Origin: Methylobacterium aquaticum
GTDB taxonomy: Bacteria; Pseudomonadota; Alphaproteobacteria; Rhizobiales; Beijerinckiaceae
DNA: 64,000 nt
Assembly (NCBI RefSeq): GCF_016804325.1
Contig: NZ_CP043627.1
Location: forward strand, 5,787,501 to 5,851,500
Direction: 5' to 3'
Part shown: in pieces, positions 1-8,974 of the stretch
Layout of the letters: every line of letters begins with the position of its first letter
Position numbering within the stretch: the first letter of the stretch is position 1
Made by a program: the position numbers and the translations under genes
The notes under the pieces: model-generated
What the model saw: the letters and a program-made list of their open reading frames with translations, nothing else
The model's database searches: none
What the model was told of the DNA's origin: nothing

Positions 1-300
1 AGTCATGCGGCAGAGCTCGCCCATACGATATCGGAGCGACTACAGAATGTAGCGACCGGGGCGGACCGGGAGACGGCCCGAGCACAAGGCTCGACGCCGG
101 TACCAGATACCTCGCGATCACAATCACTTGCACAATCACTCGCTCGCTCGCAAACCTGCACATGGCCCTTCGGCGGACGCCTTTTTCATTCCATAACCAA
201 CCTTATGCGAATCATGGAGTTCCAAGAGGCTCGGTTGGGCTGGAGAGGACCGATCCGGGCTCTCCCGGACCGGATCGAGGGCCCATCCCCGCACCACGCC
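1..300. other. Gene-free left edge
   Basis: I see no convincing gene here. An imperfect inverted repeat near 249-277 (CCGATCCGGG / CCCGGACCGG around a 4-base loop) lies just beyond the dgoA stop codon and could end transcription of the minus-strand dgo operon, but it has no T-run. Bases 120-152 carry short direct repeats (ACAATCACT twice, then CGCTCGCTCG). Confidence 0.4.
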
Positions 301-912
301 TCAGAGAGCGGCGATCAGGGCCTTGGCCTTCGCGGCAACCTGCTCGGGCGAGTCGCCGGGCTTGTAGAGCGACGAGCCGCAGCCGTAGCCGCTGGCGCCG
401 GCCTCACGCCAAGCCGGCAGGCTCCGTGCATCGATGCCGCCGACGGGTAACAGCGGGGTCCCCTTCGGCAGCACCGCCCGCAGGGCCTTCAGCATCGGCG
501 GACCGCCGGCCTCGGCCGGAAACAGCTTGAGGGCGTCGGCCCCGGCATCGACCAGGCCGAACGCCTCGGCTGGGGTCAGGAAGCCCGGCATCGCCACCAT
601 GCCGCGGGCCTTGGCGGCGCGTACCAGGGCCGGATCGGCGTGCGGCGTCACCAGCAGGCGCCCGCCGGCGGCGGCCACCGCCTCGACCTCGGCCTCGCGG
701 CGGATGGTGCCGGCGCCGACGAGCGCCCTGTCGCCGAGGCGCGCCACGAGGCGGCGCACGCTCTCGACCGGCTCGGGCGAGTTCAGCGGGACTTCGAGGA
801 TCGCCACGCCCTCGGCCACCAGCGCCTCGCCGATCGCCTCGACCTCGTCCGGTCGCACGCCGCGCAGGATCGCCACCAGGGGGCAGCGCGCGAGCCAGCC
901 TGTCACATCCAT
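301..912 (-). CDS. dgoA: 2-dehydro-3-deoxy-6-phosphogalactonate aldolase
   Basis: This enzyme splits 2-keto-3-deoxy-6-phosphogalactonate into pyruvate and glyceraldehyde-3-phosphate, the last step of the DeLey-Doudoroff galactonate route. The 203-aa length fits the class I KDPG/KDPGal aldolase family. Arg17 (in AILRG), Glu40 (in AILEVPLNS) and the Schiff-base Lys129 (in DALKLFPAE) sit where the family has its active-site residues, and a phosphate-binding GGI motif follows near residue 155. I chose the ATG at 912, which overlaps the end of dgoK by 10 bases, so the two are probably translationally coupled. DgoA rather than Eda is inferred from the dgoK neighbour. Confidence 0.9.
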   Translation of the reverse strand: MDVTGWLARCPLVAILRGVRPDEVEAIGEALVAEGVAILEVPLNSPEPVESVRRLVARLGDRALVGAGTIRREAEVEAVAAAGGRLLVTPHADPALVRAAKARGMVAMPGFLTPAEAFGLVDAGADALKLFPAEAGGPPMLKALRAVLPKGTPLLPVGGIDARSLPAWREAGASGYGCGSSLYKPGDSPEQVAAKAKALIAAL

Positions 913-1781
913 TCGGTTCTCTCCGCGATCAGTGCCAGGCCGCGGGCAGCGGCATCCGGATCGCCCACCACCGCTTCGCCGCCCCTGAGGGCGATCGCCC
1001 GGCCGTAGAGCGCCATCAGCGGGCCGGAACCCACGAGGTGCACCAGCGCCGGTTGCGTCATGGCGGACGCCACCTCGTGCCCGATCAGCAGACCCGACAG
1101 GTAGCTCGCCGCATCCTCCGGCGCGAGCCGGCCGAACAATCCGAGGGCACGGGTGCCGAACAGGTGGTGGAGCAGCCCGCCCTCGTCCGCCGCGCGGGCG
1201 ACACCGGCCTCGAAGGCCGGACCCACCTGCGCCGGCCCGGTCATCATCCGGCCGAGGATCGTGTGGCCGCCGAGCGCCGCGAACGCCTCGCCGGTCATGT
1301 GGGTGGTGAACCCGGCGATGCGCCCGTGCTCGACCCGCACCCACTTGGCGTGGCTGCCGGGCAGGCAGAGGAGCGCGTCCGCGGTTCCGCCGGCGAGCGC
1401 CCCGAAGACCTGGACCTCCTCGCCGCGCATCACCTCGGGCGTACCCGCCGGATCCTCGGCGCTCAGGCCCGGCACCAGCCGCACCGATGCGCCCGTGAAC
1501 GGCACCGGCACGACGGCACCCGCCAGGTCCTCGAGGCCTGCCGGACAGGCGAGGTAGGGCGCCTCCTGCCAGCCCTGGCGGCTCCCGACCATGCCGGAGA
1601 GCAGCACGCGGGTCTCGCCGGCCGCCAGCCAGTCGCCGACCATCGCCGTCAGCGCCGCCGGAAAGCCGCCATCGGGCACCCGCAGGATGCCGCCGGCGCC
1701 CTCGCACCGCTCCAGCACTCCGCCATCCGGCGCGAGCCGGTAGGCGCGGGCGCTGCTCGTTCCCCAATCCACCGCGATCAT
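903..1781 (-). CDS. dgoK: 2-dehydro-3-deoxygalactonokinase
   Basis: This 292-aa cytosolic kinase phosphorylates 2-keto-3-deoxygalactonate on C6, feeding DgoA directly downstream. The N terminus IAVDWGTSSARAYRL is the ATP-binding DxGTSxxR block of the DgoK family, and the conserved CLPGSHAKWV segment lies mid-protein. The frame stays open 16 codons further upstream (to 1829), but family members begin directly at the DWGTSS motif, so the ATG at 1781 is preferred. The stop overlaps the dgoA start. The gene is divergent from hmgA, leaving about 170 bp that must hold both promoters. Confidence 0.9.
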   Translation of the reverse strand: MIAVDWGTSSARAYRLAPDGGVLERCEGAGGILRVPDGGFPAALTAMVGDWLAAGETRVLLSGMVGSRQGWQEAPYLACPAGLEDLAGAVVPVPFTGASVRLVPGLSAEDPAGTPEVMRGEEVQVFGALAGGTADALLCLPGSHAKWVRVEHGRIAGFTTHMTGEAFAALGGHTILGRMMTGPAQVGPAFEAGVARAADEGGLLHHLFGTRALGLFGRLAPEDAASYLSGLLIGHEVASAMTQPALVHLVGSGPLMALYGRAIALRGGEAVVGDPDAAARGLALIAERTEWM

Positions 1782-1955
1782 GCCGGATGCTGTGCCCCAG
1801 GGGCGCTGCTGGCGCAACCGTCCGGCCATGGTCCCGCGCGCCCGCTCCGTGGCATGAGGTGTGCCCGTTGCGCTTGACGCCGGTCCGGGCCGCTCCTATC
1901 CAGAGAAAAAGGTTGCAACTGAAACCAATCGACAGGGCAGGAAAGGGTCGCCGCC

Positions 1956-3317
1956 ATGACCGATCAGGCGCCGTCCGGGCTTCGTCCCGCCGCCACCGGC
2001 TCCGGTCTCAGCCCCGGATACATGTCGGGCTTCGGCAACGGCTTCGAGAGCGAGGCCCTGCCCGGCGCCCTGCCCGTCGGCCGCAACTCGCCCCAGACCT
2101 GCCCCTACGGCCTGTATGCCGAGCAGATCTCCGGCTCGCCGTTCACGGCGCCGCGCACCACCAACGAGCGCTCCTGGCTCTACCGCATCCGCCCGACCGT
2201 GATGCATTGGGGGGCGTTCCGGAAGGTCGATGCCGGCTTCTGGCGCACCGCGCCTGCCCCGGAGGTCGAGCTGCCGCCGGCGCCGCTGCGCTGGGATCCG
2301 GTGCCGATCCCGGCCGAGCCGCTCTCCTTCGTCGAGGGCATCCGCACCATGACCACCGCCGGCGATGCCGGTGCGCAGGCCGGCATGGGCGCGCATCTCT
2401 TCTTCGCCACCCGGTCGATGCAGGACGAGTATTTCACCAACGCCGACGGCGAGATGCTGGTCGTGCCGCAGGAAGGCGCGCTTCGCTTCCGCACCGAGTT
2501 CGGGGTGATCGAGGTCGCGCCCGGCGAGATCGTGGTGATCCCGCGCGGGGTGAAGGTCGCGGTCGAGCTGCTCGGCGGTCCGGCCCGGGGCTACCTCTGC
2601 GAGAATTACGGCGGCGCCTTCACGTTGCCCGAGCGCGGACCGATCGGCGCCAATTGCCTGGCCAACCCGCGCGACTTCCTCACGCCGGTCGCGGCCTACG
2701 AGGATCGCGACGCGCCCGGCACGATGCTGGTGAAGTGGGGCGGGACCCTGTGGGCCGCCGAGATCGCCCATTCGCCCCTCGACGTGGTGGCCTGGCACGG
2801 CAACTACGCGCCCTACAAGTACGACCTGCGGAGATTCTCGCCGGTTGGCCCGATCCTGTTCGATCACGCCGATCCGTCGATCTTCACCGTGCTGACCTCG
2901 CCCTCCGAGACGCCAGGCACCGCCAACATCGATTTCGTGATCTTCTCCGACCGCTGGCTGGTGGCGGAGAACACGTTTCGGCCGCCCTGGTACCACCTCA
3001 ACGTGATGAGCGAGTTCATGGGGCTGGTCTATGGCGTCTACGATGCCAAGACCGGCGGGGGTTTCAGGCCGGGCGGGGCCTCGCTGCACAACACGCTGCT
3101 GCCGCACGGGCCGGACGTCGACGCGTTCGAGAGGGCCTCGACCAGCGAGCTGAAGCCCCACAAGCTCGAAGGCACCCTGGCCTTCATGTTCGAGACGCGG
3201 TTTCCCCAGAAGGTCAGCCGCTTCGCCGCCGAGACCCCGTCCCTGCAGAAGGAGTATGGGGCCTACGGGCGCAAGCTCGCCAAGCACTTCGATCCGAACC
3301 GGCCGGAGGCGCGGTGA
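1956..3317 (+). CDS. hmgA: homogentisate 1,2-dioxygenase
   Basis: This enzyme opens the ring of homogentisate to maleylacetoacetate using non-haem Fe(II), the central step of tyrosine and phenylalanine breakdown. The 453-aa protein has the family start [18 protein letters not shown]. The candidate iron ligands are His347 and Glu353 (in [11 protein letters not shown]) and His384 (in LPHGPD), with another conserved histidine at 378 (SLHN). The ATG at 1956 follows a purine-rich GGCAGGAAAGG. The stop TGA shares one base with the ATG of fahA, so the two genes form an operon. Full length and no visible damage. Confidence 0.96.
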   Translation: MTDQAPSGLRPAATGSGLSPGYMSGFGNGFESEALPGALPVGRNSPQTCPYGLYAEQISGSPFTAPRTTNERSWLYRIRPTVMHWGAFRKVDAGFWRTAPAPEVELPPAPLRWDPVPIPAEPLSFVEGIRTMTTAGDAGAQAGMGAHLFFATRSMQDEYFTNADGEMLVVPQEGALRFRTEFGVIEVAPGEIVVIPRGVKVAVELLGGPARGYLCENYGGAFTLPERGPIGANCLANPRDFLTPVAAYEDRDAPGTMLVKWGGTLWAAEIAHSPLDVVAWHGNYAPYKYDLRRFSPVGPILFDHADPSIFTVLTSPSETPGTANIDFVIFSDRWLVAENTFRPPWYHLNVMSEFMGLVYGVYDAKTGGGFRPGGASLHNTLLPHGPDVDAFERASTSELKPHKLEGTLAFMFETRFPQKVSRFAAETPSLQKEYGAYGRKLAKHFDPNRPEAR

Positions 3318-4624
3318 TGACGGCGATCGACCACACCCACGACCCCGCCGCCCGCACCTCGGTGCCCGGGGCCGACGGGCATCCGGACTTTCCGATCCAG
3401 AACCTGCCGCTCGGGGTGTTCTCCGAGGGCGACGGCGCGAGGCGGGCCGGCGTCGCGATCGGCGACCAGATCCTCGATCTCGCGGCGGCGCGGGCGGCGG
3501 GCCTGCTGACCGGCGAGGCGGCCCGCGCGGTCGCGGCGGCGGAATCCGGCGACCTCACCGGGATGCTGGCGCTCGGCGCCGGCCCGCGCCGGGCCCTGCG
3601 CCACCAGCTCTTCGCGCTCCTGCGGGCGGACGGGCCCGAAAGCGACCGGGTGCCGCCGCTCCTCCACCCGGCGGCCGCCTGCACCCTGCACCTGCCGGCG
3701 CGGATCGGCGACTACACCGACTTCTTCGTCGGCATCCACCACGCCACCAACACCGGCAGGCAGTTCCGGCCCGACCAGCCCTTGCTGCCGAACTACAAGC
3801 ACGTGCCGGTCGGCTATCACGGCCGCGCCTCGTCGATCCGGCCCTCCGGCGTCCCGGTGCGCCGACCGCACGGTCAGGCCAAGCCTCCGCATCTCGACGC
3901 GCCGGTCTTCGGCCCGTCGCGCCGGCTCGATTACGAGCTGGAACTCGGGGTGTGGATCGGCCCCGGCAACGATCTCGGGGCGCCGGTCCCGATCGCCGAG
4001 GCCGCCGGGCAGGTGGCGGGCTTCTGCCTGCTCAACGACTGGTCCGCCCGGGACATCCAGGGCTGGGAGTACCAGCCCCTCGGGCCGTTCCTCGGCAAGA
4101 GCTTCGCCACCACGATCTCGCCCTGGATCGTCACGCCGGAGGCGCTGGCGCCGTTCCGCACCGCTCAAGCGGCGCGGCCCTCGGGCGATCCCGCCCCCCT
4201 GCCCTACCTCCTCGACGCGGCCGACCAGGCAGGCGGCGCCCTCGATCTCGAATTGGAGATCCGGCTCTCCACCGCGTCGTCGCGCGAGGCCGGCGCAAGC
4301 CCGCACCGGGTCGCGCGGTCCAACGCCCGGCACATGTACTGGACGGTGGCGCAGATGATCGCCCACCATACCAGCGGCGGCTGCAACCTGCGCCCGGGCG
4401 ACCTTCTCGGCACCGGCACCCTGTCGGGCCCGGACCCGGATTCCTATGGCAGCCTGCTCGAGACCACCGAAGGCGGCAAGGTGCCGATCCGCCTCGCGAC
4501 CGGCGAGGAGCGGCGCTTCCTGGAGGACGGCGACGAGGTAATCCTGACGGCGCGCGGGATCCGCGAGGGCTTCGCGTCGATCGGCTTCGGCGCCTGCCGG
4601 GCGGTGGTGCTGCCCGCTCCATGA
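3317..4624 (+). CDS. fahA: fumarylacetoacetase
   Basis: This enzyme hydrolyses fumarylacetoacetate to fumarate and acetoacetate, the end of the homogentisate pathway. At 435 aa it has the two-domain FAH layout: an N-terminal domain (about 1-120) with FPIQNLPLGVF, then the catalytic barrel with DYTDFFVGIHHATN, LPNYKHVPVGYHGRASS and DYELELGVWIG, where the FAH metal and substrate residues lie. LNDWSARDIQGWEYQPLGPF and GTGTLSGP complete the signature. The start overlaps the hmgA stop by one base, and the stop overlaps the next start as ATGA, so all three genes are one transcription unit. A frame extending upstream through hmgA is only fortuitously open. Confidence 0.95.
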   Translation: MTAIDHTHDPAARTSVPGADGHPDFPIQNLPLGVFSEGDGARRAGVAIGDQILDLAAARAAGLLTGEAARAVAAAESGDLTGMLALGAGPRRALRHQLFALLRADGPESDRVPPLLHPAAACTLHLPARIGDYTDFFVGIHHATNTGRQFRPDQPLLPNYKHVPVGYHGRASSIRPSGVPVRRPHGQAKPPHLDAPVFGPSRRLDYELELGVWIGPGNDLGAPVPIAEAAGQVAGFCLLNDWSARDIQGWEYQPLGPFLGKSFATTISPWIVTPEALAPFRTAQAARPSGDPAPLPYLLDAADQAGGALDLELEIRLSTASSREAGASPHRVARSNARHMYWTVAQMIAHHTSGGCNLRPGDLLGTGTLSGPDPDSYGSLLETTEGGKVPIRLATGEERRFLEDGDEVILTARGIREGFASIGFGACRAVVLPAP

Positions 4625-4941
4625 CCTGGAACCTGGTCGCCGATCTCGCGGAGTTCGAGGACAGCCCGGTGCTGGCCCGCGAGATCGGCGGCGTCTCGCT
4701 CGCGCTCTACCGCGTCGACGGCGCGGTCTACGCGACGCAAGGGCTGTGCACCCATGCCGGCGTCAGCCTCGCCGGCGGCGAGATCGTCGAGGGCTACATC
4801 GAATGCCCGGCCCATTACGGCCTGTTCGAGATCGCCACTGGACGGGCGCAGGGCGGGCCGGTCTGCCGCGACCTCGCGACCTATCCGGTGCGGGTCGAGG
4901 ACGGCCGGGTCTTCGTCGAGGTCGCGGTAGACGGCGCTTGA
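4621..4941 (+). CDS. Rieske-type [2Fe-2S] ferredoxin
   Basis: A 106-aa soluble Rieske protein. Cys43 and His45 (in CTHAG) and Cys62 and His65 (in CPAHYGLF) form the C-x-H...C-x2-H cluster motif. The size matches ferredoxin components of aromatic-ring dioxygenases rather than a full oxygenase. It starts in an ATGA overlap with fahA, so it belongs to the homogentisate operon. Its redox partner is not visible here. A role as electron carrier for an oxygenase encoded elsewhere is inference. No maleylacetoacetate isomerase (GST-type) gene, often linked to hmgA-fahA, is present. Confidence 0.85.
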   Translation: MTWNLVADLAEFEDSPVLAREIGGVSLALYRVDGAVYATQGLCTHAGVSLAGGEIVEGYIECPAHYGLFEIATGRAQGGPVCRDLATYPVRVEDGRVFVEVAVDGA

Positions 4942-5035
4942 GCGGCCGAGGGCGCGTCCCGCACCCGCGCCGCGTTCCCCTCACGACCGATCGATGCCGG
5001 GATCGCGAATCCGACGGCCCGCGGTGCGAGGTCGC

Positions 5036-6085
5036 TCACACCGTCGGAATATCGACCGTCCCACCGGTTCGGGCCGCCCGTGCGACGGCATCGACGACGC
5101 GCAGGTTCTGCAGCCCGTCGCGGGCGCTCACCAGCGGCGCGGCCTCGCCCCGGATCACCGCCGCGAAATGCGCGATCTGCTCCGCCAGCGGGTCGGCGGG
5201 TTCGACCGCCAGGGTCTCGCAGGTGAAGGGCTCGAACCAGGAACGCGGGCCCGCATAGCGCTTCACCCGCAGCGTCGGCACCGCCAGCGAGCCCTCGGTG
5301 CCGAGGATCGTGTAGGCGTCCTCGTCGGGGTAGCTCGGATAGGCGGCGTTCTCGCGCGAGGTCTGTTCCCAGCTACGCGCCGAGGCGGCGGTGTCCGACA
5401 ACAGGAAGGTGCCCAGCGCTCCGCCGGCGAAGCGCAGGGTCATCGCCACCGTGTCCTCGACGGCAAAGCCCCGCACGGCCTGCGAGGCGGTGGCCTGCAC
5501 GGCGGCGATCTCGCCTACCATCGCCCGCAGGTTGCCGATCTCGTGGATCATGTTGATGAGGAGCGGCCCGCCGCCCGGCTCGCGCCGCCAGGCATTCGGG
5601 CCCTCGAAATAGGCGTCGGGCTTGAGGAACACGGCGCTCCCCATCACCCCGACGATCCGGCCGAGGAGCCCGGCGCGGACAGCCTCGACCACGCGGCGCA
5701 GGAGCGGGCTGTGCAGGCGGTGATGGCCGACCAGCACCCGGGCGCCCGCCGCCTCCGCCGCGGCGACCAGGCGCTCGCCCTCTTCCAGGCTGTGCGCCAG
5801 GGGTTTCTCGATCAGCACCGGGATCCCGGCGGCGATGCAGGCGAGGCCCTGCGGGACGTGCAGGCGGTTGGGCGTCGCCAGCACCACGCCGTCCGGCCTG
5901 GCGTCGGCGAGGCACGCCTCCAGGGTGTCGTAGAGCGGGACGCGCTCCCGCGCGGCGATGGAAGCGGCCCCAGGGCCCGGATCGACGATCGCCGACAGGC
6001 GCGTCCCGGAATTCCTGCCGATCTCCTCGATGTGGCGCAGGCCGATCAGCCCCGCGCCCGCGACCGCGATCCTCACTGTGCCCAT
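5036..6085 (-). CDS. Gfo/Idh/MocA-family NAD(P)-dependent oxidoreductase
   Basis: A cytosolic dehydrogenase of about 349 aa from the family that oxidises sugars, inositols or related polyols. It has an N-terminal Rossmann fold (VRIAVAGAGLIGLRH), the family EKP motif in VLIEKPLAHS near residue 105, and a C-terminal substrate domain containing GHHRLHSPLLRR. The substrate cannot be read from sequence; the nearby dgo genes make a sugar plausible. The start is uncertain: a 15-bp tandem duplication creates MGTVDMGTVR, with ATGs at 6085 and 6100 and another at 6118. The 6085 start leaves the shortest N terminus before the Rossmann strand. Confidence 0.8.
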   Translation of the reverse strand: MGTVRIAVAGAGLIGLRHIEEIGRNSGTRLSAIVDPGPGAASIAARERVPLYDTLEACLADARPDGVVLATPNRLHVPQGLACIAAGIPVLIEKPLAHSLEEGERLVAAAEAAGARVLVGHHRLHSPLLRRVVEAVRAGLLGRIVGVMGSAVFLKPDAYFEGPNAWRREPGGGPLLINMIHEIGNLRAMVGEIAAVQATASQAVRGFAVEDTVAMTLRFAGGALGTFLLSDTAASARSWEQTSRENAAYPSYPDEDAYTILGTEGSLAVPTLRVKRYAGPRSWFEPFTCETLAVEPADPLAEQIAHFAAVIRGEAAPLVSARDGLQNLRVVDAVARAARTGGTVDIPTV

Positions 6086-6196
6086 GTCCACTGTGCCCAT
6101 GCACGGCCTCCCCGCCACGCCGTTCTCGCGGCGCTGAGGACGACCTGACGCGGGGGCGTGGTCCCGCGCAAGGCCGGCATCCGGCAGGACCTGGGA

Positions 6197-7114
6197 TTAC
6201 CGGTCCCCCGCCAGCCCCTGCCCGCTCGCCGCCCCGGCGAGCGCCAGGATTGCCCGGTTGAGCGGCACGGCGATGCCGTGACGCTCGGCCGCCGCGACCA
6301 CGGCGCCGGTGAGATAGGCATGCTCCAGCGGGCGCCCGGCGAGCCGGTCGTAGAGCATCGAGCTGCCGCCGTCGCCGCTGATGCGGCGATAGCTGTCGAG
6401 GATGCGGGTGGCGTCCTCGTCGGTGAGCCGGGCGCCCTCGGCATTGGCTACCTGGATCACCTCGCCCATCAGCCCGCGGGCCAGTTCCTCGATCGCCGGA
6501 TCGTTGAAGACCACGATGCGCCGCAGGGTGAGCGCCGTGATCGGGTTGACCACCGCGTTGCTCAGGAGCTTGCGCCAGGCGACGGTGACGAAGTCCGCTT
6601 CCCTAGCGATCTCGAACGGCGTGCCGGCAAACAAGTCCGCGAAGGCGCCGCCGTCCGTGCCCGCCGGCACGGTCATCCGGGTCGAGCCGTGATGGGTGAT
6701 GCGGCCCGGCGCCGTGCGCTCGACCGAGCAGTAGATGATCGCCGGCAGCACCGCGACCTCCGCCGGCAGGTGGGGACGGGCCCGCTCCGCCTGGCCGACG
6801 CCGTTCTGGATCACCACCACCCGGGTGCCGGGCCCGACGAGGGTGGCGAACCAGGGCTTCGCGCTCGCGGTGTCCTGGGCCTTGGTGGTCACCAGCACCC
6901 AGTCGGCGGCGCCGACCTCGGCCGGATCGGCGACGATGCGGACCGGCACCTCGCGCTCGCCCGACGTGTCGGTGATGACGAGGCGGTCGAACGGCGTGCG
7001 CACGCACAAGGTCACGTCGCGCCCCGCCCGCTCCAGCGCCCCCGCCAGGTAGCCGCCGATCCCGCCGCTCCCGATCACCGCGACGCTGCCCGCCGGCCTG
7101 GTCCCGTCCGTCAT
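6197..7114 (-). CDS. ketopantoate reductase family (PanE/ApbA-like) dehydrogenase
   Basis: A 305-aa NADP-dependent 2-oxoacid reductase of the PanE/ApbA family. The N-terminal nucleotide-binding motif AVIGSGGIGGYLAGAL is clear. The ApbA block VLVTTKAQDT and QNGVG follow, and KLLSNAVVNPITAL in the C-terminal helical domain carries the conserved lysine/asparagine pair. It could be true ketopantoate reductase (pantothenate synthesis) or a paralogue acting on another 2-keto acid, since many alphaproteobacteria carry several. The ATG at 7114 puts the Rossmann motif near residue 12; the reading frame upstream has no family similarity. It lies 111 bp upstream of the MocA-like gene on the same strand. 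Confidence 0.8.
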   Translation of the reverse strand: MTDGTRPAGSVAVIGSGGIGGYLAGALERAGRDVTLCVRTPFDRLVITDTSGEREVPVRIVADPAEVGAADWVLVTTKAQDTASAKPWFATLVGPGTRVVVIQNGVGQAERARPHLPAEVAVLPAIIYCSVERTAPGRITHHGSTRMTVPAGTDGGAFADLFAGTPFEIAREADFVTVAWRKLLSNAVVNPITALTLRRIVVFNDPAIEELARGLMGEVIQVANAEGARLTDEDATRILDSYRRISGDGGSSMLYDRLAGRPLEHAYLTGAVVAAAERHGIAVPLNRAILALAGAASGQGLAGDR

Positions 7115-7294
7115 CGTACCGCTCGCTCTGACAACCTTAGTCCGTCCGGACCTTAGGGCGGCCCCCGCGCCACGGAAAGGCGGGCTCGAAGCAGGCGGGG
7201 CCTGCGCCCGCTGCGCCCTCACCCAGGGTCACATCTTGTCCGCCGCAATGCGGGATCTAGCTTCCCGCTCGTCGCGTAGGCCAAGGAGGTCCCC

Positions 7295-8815
7295 ATGACG
7301 TCGCACGTCCCGGTCGAGGGGCATGCCGCCTCCGGCAGCAAGCCGGCCCCGCCCTGCACGATCGTGATCTTCGGCGCCGGCGGCGACCTGACCAAGCGCC
7401 TCCTGATGCCGGCGCTCTACAACCTCGCCGGCAGCCGGCTCCTCGACGAGACCACCACGATCTGGGGCGTCGACCACACCGACGGCTCGGACGAGAGCTG
7501 GCGCCGGAACCTCTCCGAAACGATGGAGTCCTTCACCAAGGACGAGACGGCGGAGTTCCACGCCAAGCACATCGACCCGACGGCCTGGGGCTTCGTGCGC
7601 GACCGGCTGCACTACCTCGAGGGCGACTTCCTGGCGCCCGAGACCTACCGGCAGATTGGGGAGAAGATCCCCGGCAACGCCGTGTTCTACCTCGCGGTGG
7701 CGGCGCGGTTCTTCGCGCCGATCGTCGAGCATCTCGGCCAGGCCGGGCTGTTGAAGCAATCCGACGACACCTTTCGCCGGGTGGTGATCGAGAAGCCGTT
7801 CGGCAGCGACCTTACCTCGGCGCAGGACCTCAACAAGCGGCTCCTCGCGGTCGCGGACGAATCGCAACTCTACCGGATCGACCATTTCCTGGGTAAGGAG
7901 ACGGTGCAGAGCATCATGGCGATTCGCTTCGCCAACGGCATGTTCGAGCCGATCTGGCGCCGCGACTTCGTCGACCACGTCCAGATCACCGCCGCCGAGA
8001 CCATCGGCGTCGAGGAGCGCGGCGCCTTCTACGAGCCGACGGGGGCTTTGCGGGACATGGTGCCCAACCACCTGTTCCAGCTGCTCTGCATGACCGCGAT
8101 GGAGCCGCCGGTCTCCTTCGACGCGGAAGCGGTGCGGACCGAGAAGGCGAAGCTCGTCCAGGCGGTGCGCCCGGTCCAGCCCGAGGATGCGGTGCGCGGC
8201 CAGTACCGCGCCGGCACCGAGCAGGGCCGTGCCGTCCCGTCCTACCGGGACGAGCCGCACGTCGCCGGCGACAGCCGCACCGAGACCTACGCGGCCTTGA
8301 AGCTCACCATCGACAATTGGCGCTGGGGCGGCGTGCCGTTCTACCTGCGCACCGGCAAGCGGATGACCGGGCGGCGCACCGAGATCGCGGTGCATTTCAA
8401 GCCGGCGCCCTATCGGCTGTTCCGCGATACCCCGGTCGACCAGATCGCCCCCAACATCCTGCGGATCATGGTCGATCCGGTCCAGGGGATGACCACGGAG
8501 TTCAACGCCAAGGTGCCGGGCCCGTCGATGCGGCTGGGCGCCGTGCGCTCGACCTTCCGCGAGGGCGACTTCTTCCCCCAGGAGCCGAATGTCGGCTACG
8601 AGACCCTGATCTACGATTGCCTGTGCGGCGACGCCACCTTGTTCCAGCGCGCCGACAACATCGAGGCGTCGTGGGCCGCGGTCGATCCGCTGGTGAAGGC
8701 CTGGAGCGCGGGCGGCGAGCCGGAACCGTACGAATCCGGCAGTGCCGGCCCGAAAGCGGCCGACGACCTGCTCGCCCGCGACGGGCGGCGCTGGCTGCCC
8801 CTGGACGGCGAGTAA
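7295..8815 (+). CDS. zwf: glucose-6-phosphate 1-dehydrogenase
   Basis: This enzyme oxidises glucose-6-phosphate to 6-phosphogluconolactone with reduction of NAD(P), feeding the Entner-Doudoroff and pentose phosphate routes. The 506-aa length is normal. The coenzyme-binding GAGGDLTKR is at residues 27-35, the catalytic RIDHFLGKE block near 194-202, and the EKPFG motif near 168. A strong ribosome site AAGGAGG sits seven bases before the ATG. The TAA stop codon forms one side of a probable 3-bp target duplication of the MITE-like element that begins at 8816. Confidence 0.96.
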   Translation: MTSHVPVEGHAASGSKPAPPCTIVIFGAGGDLTKRLLMPALYNLAGSRLLDETTTIWGVDHTDGSDESWRRNLSETMESFTKDETAEFHAKHIDPTAWGFVRDRLHYLEGDFLAPETYRQIGEKIPGNAVFYLAVAARFFAPIVEHLGQAGLLKQSDDTFRRVVIEKPFGSDLTSAQDLNKRLLAVADESQLYRIDHFLGKETVQSIMAIRFANGMFEPIWRRDFVDHVQITAAETIGVEERGAFYEPTGALRDMVPNHLFQLLCMTAMEPPVSFDAEAVRTEKAKLVQAVRPVQPEDAVRGQYRAGTEQGRAVPSYRDEPHVAGDSRTETYAALKLTIDNWRWGGVPFYLRTGKRMTGRRTEIAVHFKPAPYRLFRDTPVDQIAPNILRIMVDPVQGMTTEFNAKVPGPSMRLGAVRSTFREGDFFPQEPNVGYETLIYDCLCGDATLFQRADNIEASWAAVDPLVKAWSAGGEPEPYESGSAGPKAADDLLARDGRRWLPLDGE

Positions 8816-8938
8816 TACCAACGGTCGTTGGAAACGACCTTTGGTTCCGTTCTCGAATTTCCGTCAAGCCTCTGGCTTGGCATAGACAATTCGAGATGGC
8901 TCAATGGCCCGATGCGTCAGCATCTTGGGCCATTGGCA
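8816..8938. mobile_element. MITE-like palindromic element
   Basis: A 123-bp non-coding element between zwf and the glucosidase gene. Its ends are TACCAACGG on the left and CCATTGGCA on the right, an imperfect inverted pair. TAA occurs directly on both sides (8813-8815, the zwf stop codon, and 8939-8941), as a 3-bp target duplication would. Inside are nested hairpins: CTCGAATT (8852) with AATTCGAG (8888), CAAGCC/GGCTTG at 8865-8879, and AATGGCCCGATGC (8903) with GCATC-TT-GGGCCATT (8920-8934). Read from the right, the end TGCCAATGGCCC resembles TACCAACGGCCC at one end of the IS630-type element at 39.4 kb, suggesting a non-autonomous derivative of that transposon or a close relative. Confidence 0.6.
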
Positions 8939-8974
8939 TAAGGCTCGGATCCCGTTCTCGCGGAGACCTCAGCG

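Noticed and set aside
301..1767. Possible dgoK-dgoA fusion in one minus-strand frame
   Set aside because: The N-terminal part in that frame is out of phase with the DgoK sequence; the two proteins are encoded in different frames with a 10-base overlap.
1787..3316. Open frame running through hmgA in another phase and joining fahA
   Set aside because: Only the part from 3317 has family similarity; the upstream part is arginine-rich high-GC shadow sequence over a clear hmgA gene.
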